Below, in pieces: positions 26,301-38,300 of a stretch of DNA of 64,000 bases (the first letter of the stretch is position 1; each line of letters starts with the position of its first letter). A model generated the notes under the pieces. It worked only from the letters and a program-made list of their open reading frames with translations, made no database searches and was not told the DNA's origin. Source of the DNA: Pisaster brevispinus (Eukaryota; Echinodermata; Asteroidea; Forcipulatida; Asteriidae); contig JAMKCF010000003.1 in assembly GCA_023634235.1 (NCBI GenBank), positions 23,716,742 through 23,780,741 of the forward strand, read 5' to 3'. A program made the translations under genes and the position numbers.

Positions 26301-29300
26301 AGAACGATACTTCTTAAACTTTTGCATGTCACTAGCATACTGATCAAACACTGTACACAATTTTGTTTAAGTGACTTACTTATACGCGTTGGACCAATCG
26401 CACGTCTCCATTTCGTCACCTGTTGCTAATTTGCAAGGATCACATGAGCAGGTGAAGAAGTATTGTTCTTGTAGAGCTCTCTGTCGGTCCTCCTTGCTCA
26501 TGTGTTTGGCATGAGGCCCTGCGGACAGTTTAGAAAAACACTCTCTAAATCAAACTCGGTGTTCACCATTTCTTAAAACCAACTAGAATGTAATTCTAGA
26601 GATTCGATACTTGACTGAAAATGTAAACCAACTAGAATGTAATTCTGGAGACTCGATACTTGACTGAAAATGTAAACCAACTAGAATGTAATTCTAGAGA
26701 CTCAATACTAAACTGAAAATGTGAACCAACTAGAATGTAATTCTAGAGACTCAATACTCGACTGAAAATGTGAACCTACTAGAATGTAATTCTGGAGACT
26801 CGATACTTGACTGAAAATGTGAACCAACTAGAATGTAATTCTGGAGACTCGATACTCGACTGAAAATGTAAACCAACTAGAATGTAATTCTAGAGACTCG
26901 ATACTAGACTGAAAATGTAAACCAACTAGAATGTAATTCTAGAGACTCGATACTAGACTGAAAATATAAACCAACTAGAATGTAATTCTAGAGACTCGAT
27001 ACTTGACTGAAAATGTAAATCAACTAGAATGTAATTCTAGAGACTCGATACTTGACTGAAAATGTAAATCAACTAGAATGTAATTCTAGAGACTCAATAC
27101 TAGACTGAAAATGTAAACCAACTAGAATGTAATTCTAGAGACTCGATACTCAACTGAAAATGTACTTGGACTCTGATTTTAAGTAATCCTGGTCAAAATA
27201 TAGTCCCATTCCTTACTTGACCAGCATTCTGAATGTGTAAACTTACTCTGCGGTTTCTATGTGTTAATGCTCTATTCTAAGGCCTCTTTAAACTCCCTTT
27301 TATTAAAGTTTTATGCGTTTTATCTTGGTGGGCATTTTTACTGCTTGTTAGGCTGTTAGGCTGCTAGGCTGCTATAAGCAGATTTTAATAAACCAATAAT
27401 ATTAATAATAATAAAATACCACTTCCCTTTCCGCTATTATTGCATTAATGCAAGGAATAGAGGAATAGAACTTTGAAAATGTAAAATTGACGCTGTCTTT
27501 GATGCATTCATGTTTAAAAGGAAGCTATCATAACAAGCACACATTGACTTGACTAGAAATTAGTCAAAAAACAGAAACTCCAATAAATGTTTTTATACCT
27601 TACGTTTGCACTATTTGTTTCTAAAGCACTCACACCTGTATTCACACTCAAGAGATCCAAGTACTTGGTACTCTGCTGTTGGACTTGGTACCCAGATATC
27701 AGGACACTTAGCACTCTAAACTAGTACTCGCACTCCATGGCTCAAGTACTACAAGTACTACTTAGCCACCCAAGTACTCGGCAGTATTTGATGATCGACT
27801 GAAAAGTACCAGACTACACTGTGCTTCTTCTGTAAAACACCTTTTACAATGTAATGTTAGGGTTTTCCCACATGGAAGTGCCTTTTTTCCCAGGGGAAAC
27901 TTTTTTACACCACTTCATAACGAAGAAAGTTTAAAGTTCTGATTATCCTACTCACCATAACAATGTACAATCTCTTCCCCGTCTTCAATATTACGAATGG
28001 CTCGAATACTCAACACAGCACCATCAAAACTATGTACACGGACAAATTGTAAAATGAGAAAGAACTAATTTGTGCACATTTTAGGTTTGTGCATGTAACA
28101 TTTATTTTCCTAAACGTTAAAACGTAACTTTTGTCACATTACAGTTAAATGGTTAAACATCCCACCCCTAGTGCATTTTAAATCAATAATAAAATTATAT
28201 CTGATAGTGTTTTTTTTTAGTGACGTTTGATGGCTGTAATCTTGAGCCCCCAAAATCAATCTTTTTTCACAATAATGTTATTACCATTTTTTTCTTCTCT
28301 GTTTGCCCTTCACCGATGATAAGGACTGAGTAAGTGTACTTGAGTTTCCTGCAGAAAAACATTTCAATAACTTTTTTGAGTGCATTCATAGAGGAAAATC
28401 AAAAATACCTTGCAATAATGTTGGGCTCACACGCATGGTTCAGCAGACTGGCAGTAGGGTACACTGCAGAAGCTACTCGGACCTGTCTGGTTGTGTCAAC
28501 CACTGCGTCCATGGGATTACCACCCTGTCTGTCCACCCTTGTGTCTACGGGTGTGTCCTCCTTTATCCTCTGACCCATCGATGATGAACGAGTTGTACCG
28601 TCAAAGTTGTTAGAAGTGGGTGACCTTGAATGTCGGCTGTTGACAGGATTTTCATTGGCTGAAGTATAGATTGCTGTCACAGCGTGAGCATTGCACTTCA
28701 GTTGCTGTATGTGCCGCAGCAGGAGAACAGCAACAGCTTCCTCCACGGGTGAGCAGCAGCAATTCTTAGAATTTTCCCTCGGCTCGGAGCTTGAGTCAAA
28801 TCTCAAGCCACACCCAAAATGTTCATCCTGTGTTTCTAGCGGCGGGTCGACGCCAGGCTCGACTCCCACGGTGTCTCCATACGACTCTGGCTGAGTGTGA
28901 TTTACAACGTCTTGTTTCGTCTTGTGACTGAGCTGTGGTGTTGCAGCATCTGTGGTTCGGCGTGGTGTACAGCAGTGGGTGCCACATTCAACACAGTGTC
29001 TCCATTGTGGGACGCTTTGAAGCTGTGATTTGATGCATTTAGACAGCAGGATGGCCGTCTGTGGATGGATAAAAAAGAAACATTCAATATGTTTGTGTTT
29101 AAATTACACCAAAACAGCCTTTCAACCACTCAACAGGAGACAATGTTATGCTCATATCCGTGTCAGGTTACTAGACATGTAAACAAAGAGCAAGGGAGAA
29201 AAAAAACAATATCAAAACAATATTCTTTATCCCAGATGCACAATTAACATATAAAAAGTGTTGCGGTACCTGCTGCTAAAATACAGGGTTTGAGCCAGTT

Positions 29301-32300
29301 GTACCATTAAAGTTGTTAGAACCGGCCGACCTTGAATGTCGGTTGTTGACAGGATTTTCATTGGCTGAAGTATGCTACCAGGCTAGCTCAGTGGTCTAGT
29401 GGTAAGACATCTGCTCTGGAAGGGCAAAGGTCATGGATTTGAATCCCATCCGTGTATGATGCCTGTAAAAACAAACTTCCACAGGACTTGGAAAAGTACT
29501 GAGTGTAAGGTGCTTAACAATTATATGTGGATAAAACACCTGTCCAATATGGATTTACAATTGAAGCTACACAAATGAACCATGCCCTGCTGTTTGTCCC
29601 AACGAGACAAGGTGTGGGTGTCTGCGTTGAGTCATAAACATTGTTTAGAAGCTTTTTAGGAGAATTTTCAGAGTGTGGGGAGGATGAGTTTCCATATCTA
29701 TTTTATGTTTATTGTGAAACAAATTTCAAACGACAAGGATTTATGTGTGAGTTATGCAAAACAAACATTGAACGCATTTCATTCATACATTGTTGCAGAA
29801 TATAATCGCCCAGTGAAATCTGGCTTCCCCATTTCACTCGGCTTTGCCTCAAAAAATGGAATAGTCCAGATTTCACTTTGTGATTATTATTTCTATAACG
29901 CACAACCAATAGTACAACTCCAGTAATACAGAGAAATCTGTATTCTGGCCTAAAATTTCATCTTTGAAAGAGGGCAAAGCCAGTTTGCGAGGGGCATTTT
30001 CATTGGAAAATCTTTAAAAGTCTCTAGGACTATTTGAAAGGGTACCAATGCCAAGACCAGGGTAAGAGAGGCCATGGTCTCCGTTTAAATCTAGGCTTTT
30101 GTATTATAAAAATAACAACGGGAGGAGAAAATTGTGTAAAGCAGAATGAGAAAAACAAAGGTAATATAAAATAAGTATAATGGTGCGAACCAGGAGAGTG
30201 CAAAAACGAGGCAAATCTCAAATGCAAAAGCTTGACGTGGGGCCTCCATTTAACACGTTGACTGCCGCCTGCGAGTATATTCTTAGTAACAGGTGTAACG
30301 GATTCTGCCACTACGAGTATACTCGTAGAGAATGAAAGGTCTTTGTATTGTTATTTGAATACACTGGCAACGCTGAGAACGCAACAAATACGCTTCTGGC
30401 AGTGGTGAGGGTTAGGGTTAGAAATGAACGTATTACAACATGTAGACACCAAAAAAGTACCTATTTGGTATACGCGCATGCGCACCACACTTGGCAAATG
30501 GGAACGCCCTACGAATCTATGACCGGCAGTCAACGTGTTAAGATGGTAACTCTTTGACAATTTACAACAAAATGAGACTCATGATAAAAGTTCCAAACTC
30601 AAGATCAAACTTCTCACTTACCATGGTCATATTGAAGAGTTCTTGTGGAGGGTGATTCTCTGTGTGAGGCATGAGGTGATACACAGCCTCGTAGTCACTG
30701 CGATAGCAGCCGTCTCTACCGCAACCCTGGGGCGAGCTACTTATACCCTCAGTGGGGTACTGTACCTCCTGTACCTCATTACAACGATGAGATGCAGTGT
30801 CATGTCCTGCTGTAGGTATTCTTGCAGAGTTGACTCCATCCCCGAATGAGGTGGAGCCTTCCGTCAGGCTCCCCTCCGGTTCTCTACTGAGGTGGGAGGT
30901 ACTGAAGTTTGAGGAGCTTTCACTGTTTGAGGTTACACCTTTGAGGTTTGGGGTACCGTCATGGAAGTGAGGCACATTGTGAACGGTTGAGTCGTCACTG
31001 TTCATTCCACTTGAGAGGAGGGTTTCGGCAGATGAAACATGACCACAATGCTGCCAGTTGTTGCTACCTGTCCTTGGCCTTGACGCTTGTGTTACAGACT
31101 CGATATTACACCAGCATTTTGCTTTGAAGAGCATCCGGAGGCTGAGCCATGCTTCCGTGCCAATCTGGAAAAAAAGAGTCAGTAAAATACAAGGTTCTAG
31201 ACCTTTGCGTACAACCTCACTGGCTCATAAGCTCCCTCGCTGAGGTCAAAGAAGGTTCCTCATCAGTTGACAATTGTATTATAATAGTAATAACAATTAT
31301 AACAATGATAAGTGGAAGTAGTCCCTGTGGTGGTTAGAGCACTTGGCATCATTCCAAAGGCACTGGAAAAACACCCAGATCAGATTGACACAGCTGTGAG
31401 GGTAGATCTACTGCAGAAGGCTTTGCTTTTGGGTACAGCGAGGATTCTGCAAAAGACCCTTGAGATCTAAGGCTACGGGGCGTAGCCCGACTCGAGGAGT
31501 TACCAGCACAAAGGAAAATGTGGTCTTTGTTTATCATGAAATAAGAAGGTGTATTTATTATGCATTTTTTAAAAGCCAAGTATGGCCCTCAAAGCAATTA
31601 CACTATTACTACCCCTGTTCATCGGGCACTAATTAGCAGGCACTAAACATTCCTGAAACTATCTCAACTCCTCAAGAGTATGCAGCACCGGCAGCCAAAT
31701 GGGAGCACAAGCTGCTAATCGTTCACATCAACGATCCCTACCTTAACCCTAACCATGCTAAATGCAACAATATGCACCAAATGGTAATAGTTGTTGTGAT
31801 CTGTTGCATTTGGCAGTCAACTCAGATGTCATTTTTTGACTGAATTTGTTGCATTCAGCAGTGAAGTGACTTTATATAGGTTTGGGTGCTTCTATTGTAT
31901 CTGAAAAACTTATAATGGGTATTTCAAAATATTTTTTATGGGAAAAGTATTGAGAAGTATGATGTAATATTAGGTAAGAATCATAATTCAAATCATATTC
32001 AAAAGACTGTATAATAACAGTTAAACATTACACTTATGTGCATACTGTTGCATTTAGCAGGGCAAACACCCTTGCTCAGTCCTTTCACAAACAGCATGCC
32101 TGCACAATGCAACAATATCCCTTGTTGCATTTTGTTGCATGGCATGGTTCTCATTTCAACTGTGTTGCATTCTGTTGTATTCGGCAGGCTTTGTAGAGAG
32201 ACCCTAATGGGGGTTAGGGCTAGCAGGTACCCATTTACTCCCGGGTGATGAGAAGCAATTATAGTTAATTGTCTTGCTCTAGGACACGAGTGACATGACC

Positions 32301-35300
32301 GGGATATGAACCCACACAAAGACGATTTGGCCACCTGAACTTGAGTTGGATGCACCAGACCACTCGGCCACAACACACCATAAGGTATGTACACATTGTA
32401 TTTTGGAATGTTTGTCTGTCTGACCTTAGTCTTGATTGGCTGTGCTAGTTTTTGTATCAGTCACCAGTATAGGGCGTAACATCGACTGGGCTTGGAGGGA
32501 CTACGAATCAAGATCAACAAGATTTGATCCAGATGTTTGAAGCAGATATCTTTTCTCCAGTAATTCCTGTTGCGATTTCGGCGACTATGTTAACAAACGA
32601 ACATTACCAATCAAGACTAGTCTGGCCTCCACAAGAAGTCCACTCAAGGTTTATGGGTTTTTATTGCCGAAAATCATTATATTAATTGGTCTATTTTCAG
32701 TTGGGGTCAATATTGTCAAAGGTCAGTACTTACAGTCTTGAGGTTGCTATAATGACCACACTCCAGCCAATGATGAAACTCCTGGGCAGTGCGTAGGCAC
32801 TGGTCACTACAATACTGGACATCAATACAGTCTGGGCAACTGCAACACACATTATAGGTAATCAAATAAACAGTAAAAAGAGGTTTGTGGAAACACCATG
32901 TGCATAAATCTCTCTGTGAGCTGTGGTGGTTCTTTGAGGAACCAGTGGTTTAACAACTTGACGTTTCGATCAGTGTGCATTCTCCTGAAGACGATCAGAG
33001 TATATACTGATCGAAACGTCAAGTTGTTAAGCCACTGGTTCTTCTCAGAACCACTACCTCTCATAAAGAGACTTATTACATGGTGTCTCCGCAAATCTCA
33101 CTTGATTGTCTCCTCACCATGCAAAGTTTCAAATAAATAATATTTGCAAAAATTTGTTTCTACTGTTTGACCTCACCTATGGCTGCATATGCAAGGGGTC
33201 TATCCAACAATCGGTGGTAAGTCAATACGGCATGAGGCCGAACAATCAACGATCAAAGTTTTTTGCTACTACCAACTCCACAGCGATGAGTACATTTTGA
33301 ACTAAGCTACCTTTTGTGTCATTGAAAGAGGATTGGACGAGACAAAAGTTGGAGCCAAACTGTGTAAAAATTGGAATGGTTTACAGTAGAATTACATCAT
33401 ACTACCAACAAAAAAAGGTTATCTGTAATTCTGTACAAGACTTAAAGGCACTCAACCACTTGGATTACAAAATGTATGACTTTTCCCAACATTTTCCCCA
33501 AAGCTCCCAACACTTCCCCAAAGTTCCCTATACTTTCCCCAAAGTTCCCAGCGCTTTCCCCAAGCTTCCAAACACTTCCTTAAAGTTTCTAACACACCCT
33601 AAAGTTCCCAACACTTTCCACAAAGTTCCAAACACTTTCCCAAAACTTCCAAACACTTTTCACAAACTTCCAAACACATTTCCTAAAGTTCCCAACACTT
33701 TCCACAAAGTTCCAAACACTTTTCGCAAACTTCCCAACACATTTCCTAAACTTCCCAACACTTTTCCCTAAAGTTCCCAACACTTTTCCTGAAGTGCAAA
33801 TTGGCGCAGGACTGGAACAGTTACAGGCTACTCACGGTATAGGGTTCAGTGTCTTCCTACAGCATTGATGACAGTGTGTACTGTGAAACTCTGGTAGCAA
33901 CAACACGGCGTACGGAACCTCCTTGATGAGTAGCTCTCCTGCACTTACCGGTACTTCAGCCTTCAAAATACAGCAAGTGGAAATATAATAGAGAGGTTGC
34001 AATATGACGTAAATCGGCAAAATTTTCAGGCAATTTGGAACACACAATCATGCGTTTCGCGTGAGAACGGTGTGCAGCACGCGCAGATTTCACAAAAACT
34101 CGTTTCACGATTGGTGATTAAACAGCACGGTTGCGTTAATAATTTGAGCACGTGACACGCCTGCAAGCCAAAATGAAATTTGCCCGTAAAGATGGCGTCC
34201 ATTGGGAACTATCTATAGTCAATCAGGGAACCAGTGAAATGAAGAGATAGAAAAGGAGGGGATTCAGTCCAAGTCACATAAAGCCCTACTCATACTTATT
34301 GTTTGTTTTGGTTTTTTGGTTGTTGTTTTTTTACCCTTACACCGATGTGTATTAAGCACTGTATACTCAGTGCTCTCCCGAGCTCTGTGAAAAAAAAACC
34401 CACAGGCAATCACTCGGGTGGGATTCGAACCCACAACCTTTGCATTGCTAGAGCAGATGTCTTACCACTAGACCACCGACCTAGCCCGATGGCTAGAGGC
34501 AGGTTCGAATCCTTAGCAGCGGGTACTGCACCGATTTAATAGATTGAATAGATAGATCTATTCAATCTATTGAATAGATAGATTCAATTCAATTACTCGG
34601 GTGGGATTTGAACCCACAACCTTTACATTGCTAGAGCGGATGTCTTACCACTAGACCACCGACCTAGCCCGATGGCTAGGAGGCGGGTTCGAATCCTTAG
34701 CAGCGGGTACTGCAATGATTTAATAGATTGAATGGATAGATCTATCTATTAACTCTGTTCATACTTCATGCAAACTGCGAAAGCGAAGTAAATTTCCCTG
34801 GGTAACAATTTGAAAACAGCACGTAACTGATTGCTTCATGTTATTTCCTTCGAATTCGCTCTCCTTTGAAGTATGAACCATGCTTAAGAGTTCAACCAAA
34901 TACAAGAGGCTTGTAGTATAATCATGATGGCAATAACAAAGCTTTGTGAAACACAAGTGTCCCCTGTTATTATTACATCTTTCCGAAACCAAGGAGCCCA
35001 CAAAAGCACCTTGCACTGTAACCTGTTGGCCTAAAGATACATGTGAGGCAATGATGAAGACATGCTCAGTTTTAGATGTGGGAGGAAAAACCCCAAATAG
35101 AAAAAAAAACCTATGCAATCAGTGACATGTAGGGACTGAAAGGTAAAATCTGTGTGCAATGCACCAGTCTGAGGCATGATTCAAACTTGAGATTTGTCAT
35201 TTTGTGAAAACGAAAAAGGCATATCATGTGTGTTTGGCACCGTACCATCATTATGTGTTTCAATGGATAAAGAGGCCAATCACGATTTGTCACTTTGTGA

Positions 35301-38300
35301 AAAAGCAAAAAAATATTTATTGGCCTGATGTTTTAACCCTAGCAGAGTCTTTCTCGAAGGCTTAACTTTGTGAAAATGTAAAATGGCAAATCTAGTGACT
35401 CGACAGTCTGGTTAATTTGTGTAATTACAAAACTCTTATGTGTTCTATCCTGAAACTTGCTAAAAATGTTACCAGCAATGAGCATGTCAAGAATTTGTAC
35501 ACAAAACAAAATTGCAAATTTTTTTGATTTGTGACAAATTTGTCACTTCATGAAAATGGTGACGATGTGTACAGAAAGAACTGTGCACACAGTGCTCTCT
35601 GAATCCTCAATTCCGTTCACTCCCTCAATTCCGTATGTGAACAAGTTTAGTTTCTCAGAAAATCTTACCACCAAGTACCTGCCCCGGTCTGCAGATTGCT
35701 GTAGGTCTAAGGATCTAGATGCACTGGCGAGATTGTCTGATGGGCGAGTCAGATTTTCTTCCACTGACGGATTTATGTTAATGATTGGTGACAAGTTCTC
35801 ACTGCAAGGAATAAGATTATAATAAATCAAAATATTAACATTAATACTAGTTTCTACCCTTTACTGATTTGTTACAACTAATTGTTCCTTCTTTGTTCTT
35901 GGAGTCTTGCAGAAAACCCCCAAGCGCCTCGGTTGGAAATTTTTTGATTAAAAGCTTAAAAGCCGTGTCCTTCCACATTCTAGATCAGGGCCCAATTTCA
36001 TAGAGCTGCTTAAGCAGAGAACATTGCTTAACCAACTTCTGCTTAGCAGAAATAAGCAGGATACCAGTCACAAATCGTACAAGCAACATGGTAGTTTGGC
36101 TGGAAAACTTATTCTGGTAAGCATAATTTTGTTGTGCTTATCTACTTTTTGTGCTTAAGCAGCTCTATGAAATTGGGCCCTGGGCTGAACTTCATAGAGC
36201 TGCTGAAGCACAAAAAGTAGCTAAGCACAACAAAAATGTGCTCACCAGAATAAAGTTACCAGCCCAAACACCATGACATGTGCACCATTTGTGACGGGTA
36301 TCCTGCTCATTTCTGCTAAGCAGAAAATCTTTAAGCAATGTTTTTTTGCTTAAGCAGCTCTTTGAAATTGGGCCCAAAATAATGTCTGCACCGCAAGACC
36401 CCCAAGCTTGCTGGTGACCCGAGGCCAATATGCCAATCACAGTGGCACAATGACTTTTGTCATTTCAGGGCAGACAGACGAAGGCAAAGAAACAACTTCA
36501 TGTGCTTTACACTTCAACAAGAGAAACCATTTGCAAGAAGTGCAAGACCACTAATTAATTTTGTGATTAAATCAACTTTTGTGCAAAACCTGTAACCTAA
36601 AGAAGATTGTTTGAAAAATTCATAAATACATGGTTCATAACATCAACTAATAGAGTTAAAAGTATATATATAAGTGCAAGACCACATATATACTTTTAAC
36701 TCTCAAATCACAAAATTAATAATAAAGCATGCAGTTAATTTTTTCAATTTTCCCATGGGGTGGGGTGGGTTTCGGTTATGCCATCATATTAGAAAACTAG
36801 TATAGAGAAATGAATATAAAATTTACAGACATCATCAAAAGTTGTAGAGGTTGCACTGCACATAAGAGCATCAACACCAGAACAAACTGTTTAATGAAAT
36901 AAAGCCAGTGCTATGTCGTCATTGTTGGACTGCAAGTCTATTGGCCATGATGATGATGTGATGTGTTTCAAATGATAATAGTACATGTTCCTATAACTAT
37001 AGCCAGTATTGAAAACTAAAAAATAAAAAATTGTTTCTTTGGCTCTTAGTCAATGCATTAAAGGCAAAGTATACCTTTGGTTTTTGGAACCGTTCGATTG
37101 TTTCAGTCCTATATAAATCTAGATACATACAATAAAACTAACCTGTGAAAATTACATTTCAAAAGGTGGTAGCGTTTTTTGAGATATCCCCAAAATTCTG
37201 GATAGAGTGGTTATGTCCACACAAGCCCAAATATTATACATTATCAACAATGCTTCTTAAAGAGTAGGTTTTTATAGTCATTCATTTTTGGAGTAATTAC
37301 CAAAGGTGTACCCTCCTTTTAATTGGGTGCGAATCACAATTTTTGTACAAGATAACGTGTATCAATTTAGCGAATTGGCAATTTATTACTCCAACATCGC
37401 CAGTTACTCTGATTGCATCTCTCCCTTTAAATAATTCTGAAACAATAACTTATACTTTAAAAGTAAAATGGTTTACATATTTCAACGATGACATTCAATA
37501 ATTGTTACCTGGACTGTGAAGTCTGGTGGATGAGTTTCTCCAGATCAATTTTCAACAACGCTGAGGAATAAAACAAAAATAGACTCCTTGCATTAGCTGC
37601 CATCGCTGATGAAACCTGCACACGTGAAGAGCTACCATTGGCTGAGAGTCGTGCGCAGCACGTACACGATTCCGTTGTTTGTCATCAAAGATGGCGGCCA
37701 ATGCATGAGGTCTGTAAAGTGTATTTATTGTGTGCTTTTTAAACCGTCCACACTCCCTTCCTGCATGCTCTAATGGAAGGGTATAGAATAGCATTCTTGA
37801 CTCTATGATACTCAAAAAAGTCAAGAAAACTTTCCGTGTAACTTTGATGAATGTTACAAAGTTACGGTTAAGACCAGAATAAAGCATCTAGAAAAACAAA
37901 AATTCAAGTAAAAATTAAAAAAGATACAAGTAAAAGTGATTCTCACATTCACGACATTGTTTAAAGGAAATTTAAAAAAATACCAATTAATAAACCACAA
38001 TGGAAACTGACTGGGTAATTTTTTTATTAATTTGGGTTTGAACAAAGAAAAATTGACTGGAGCGGGACTTGAACCAACGACCTCCGGATTAACGTACCGG
38101 CGCTCTACCAACTGAGCTATCCAGCCCTATGTTTGGCGGTCTCCCTATTAGTCAATATCTTTGTTCGGGGGTGCCAGTCAGAAGCCATTCAACCATAAGC
38201 TGCCATGTAGCCAGGGATCACACCCAAGTTTACGATACAACCTGGGAAGCGGCAGCCACAAAATTTTAAAAGTGACACAAACACAAAACTTACATTTCCT

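Noticed and set aside
26420..26518. Shorter form of SMYD4 exon 13 using donor AACAG|gtgacg
   Set aside because: It puts exon 14 out of frame and hits a stop. The donor 40 bases downstream restores the frame and the conserved Cys cluster.
26581..27165. Regular direct repeats that could suggest a CRISPR array
   Set aside because: The 49-bp units abut with no unique spacers, and the sequence lies in an animal gene intron.
33316..33771. 151-codon frame with PNTFPKV heptads
   Set aside because: It is a translation of a 21-bp minisatellite lying in a SMYD4 intron. No splice or family support.
37990..38126. tRNA-like sequence with A and B boxes (also at 6531, 29381, 34412, 40565, 55375)
   Set aside because: The cloverleaf is imperfect (9-base anticodon loop), copies are dispersed and they continue into a shared non-tRNA body. 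They are SINE heads, not tRNA genes.
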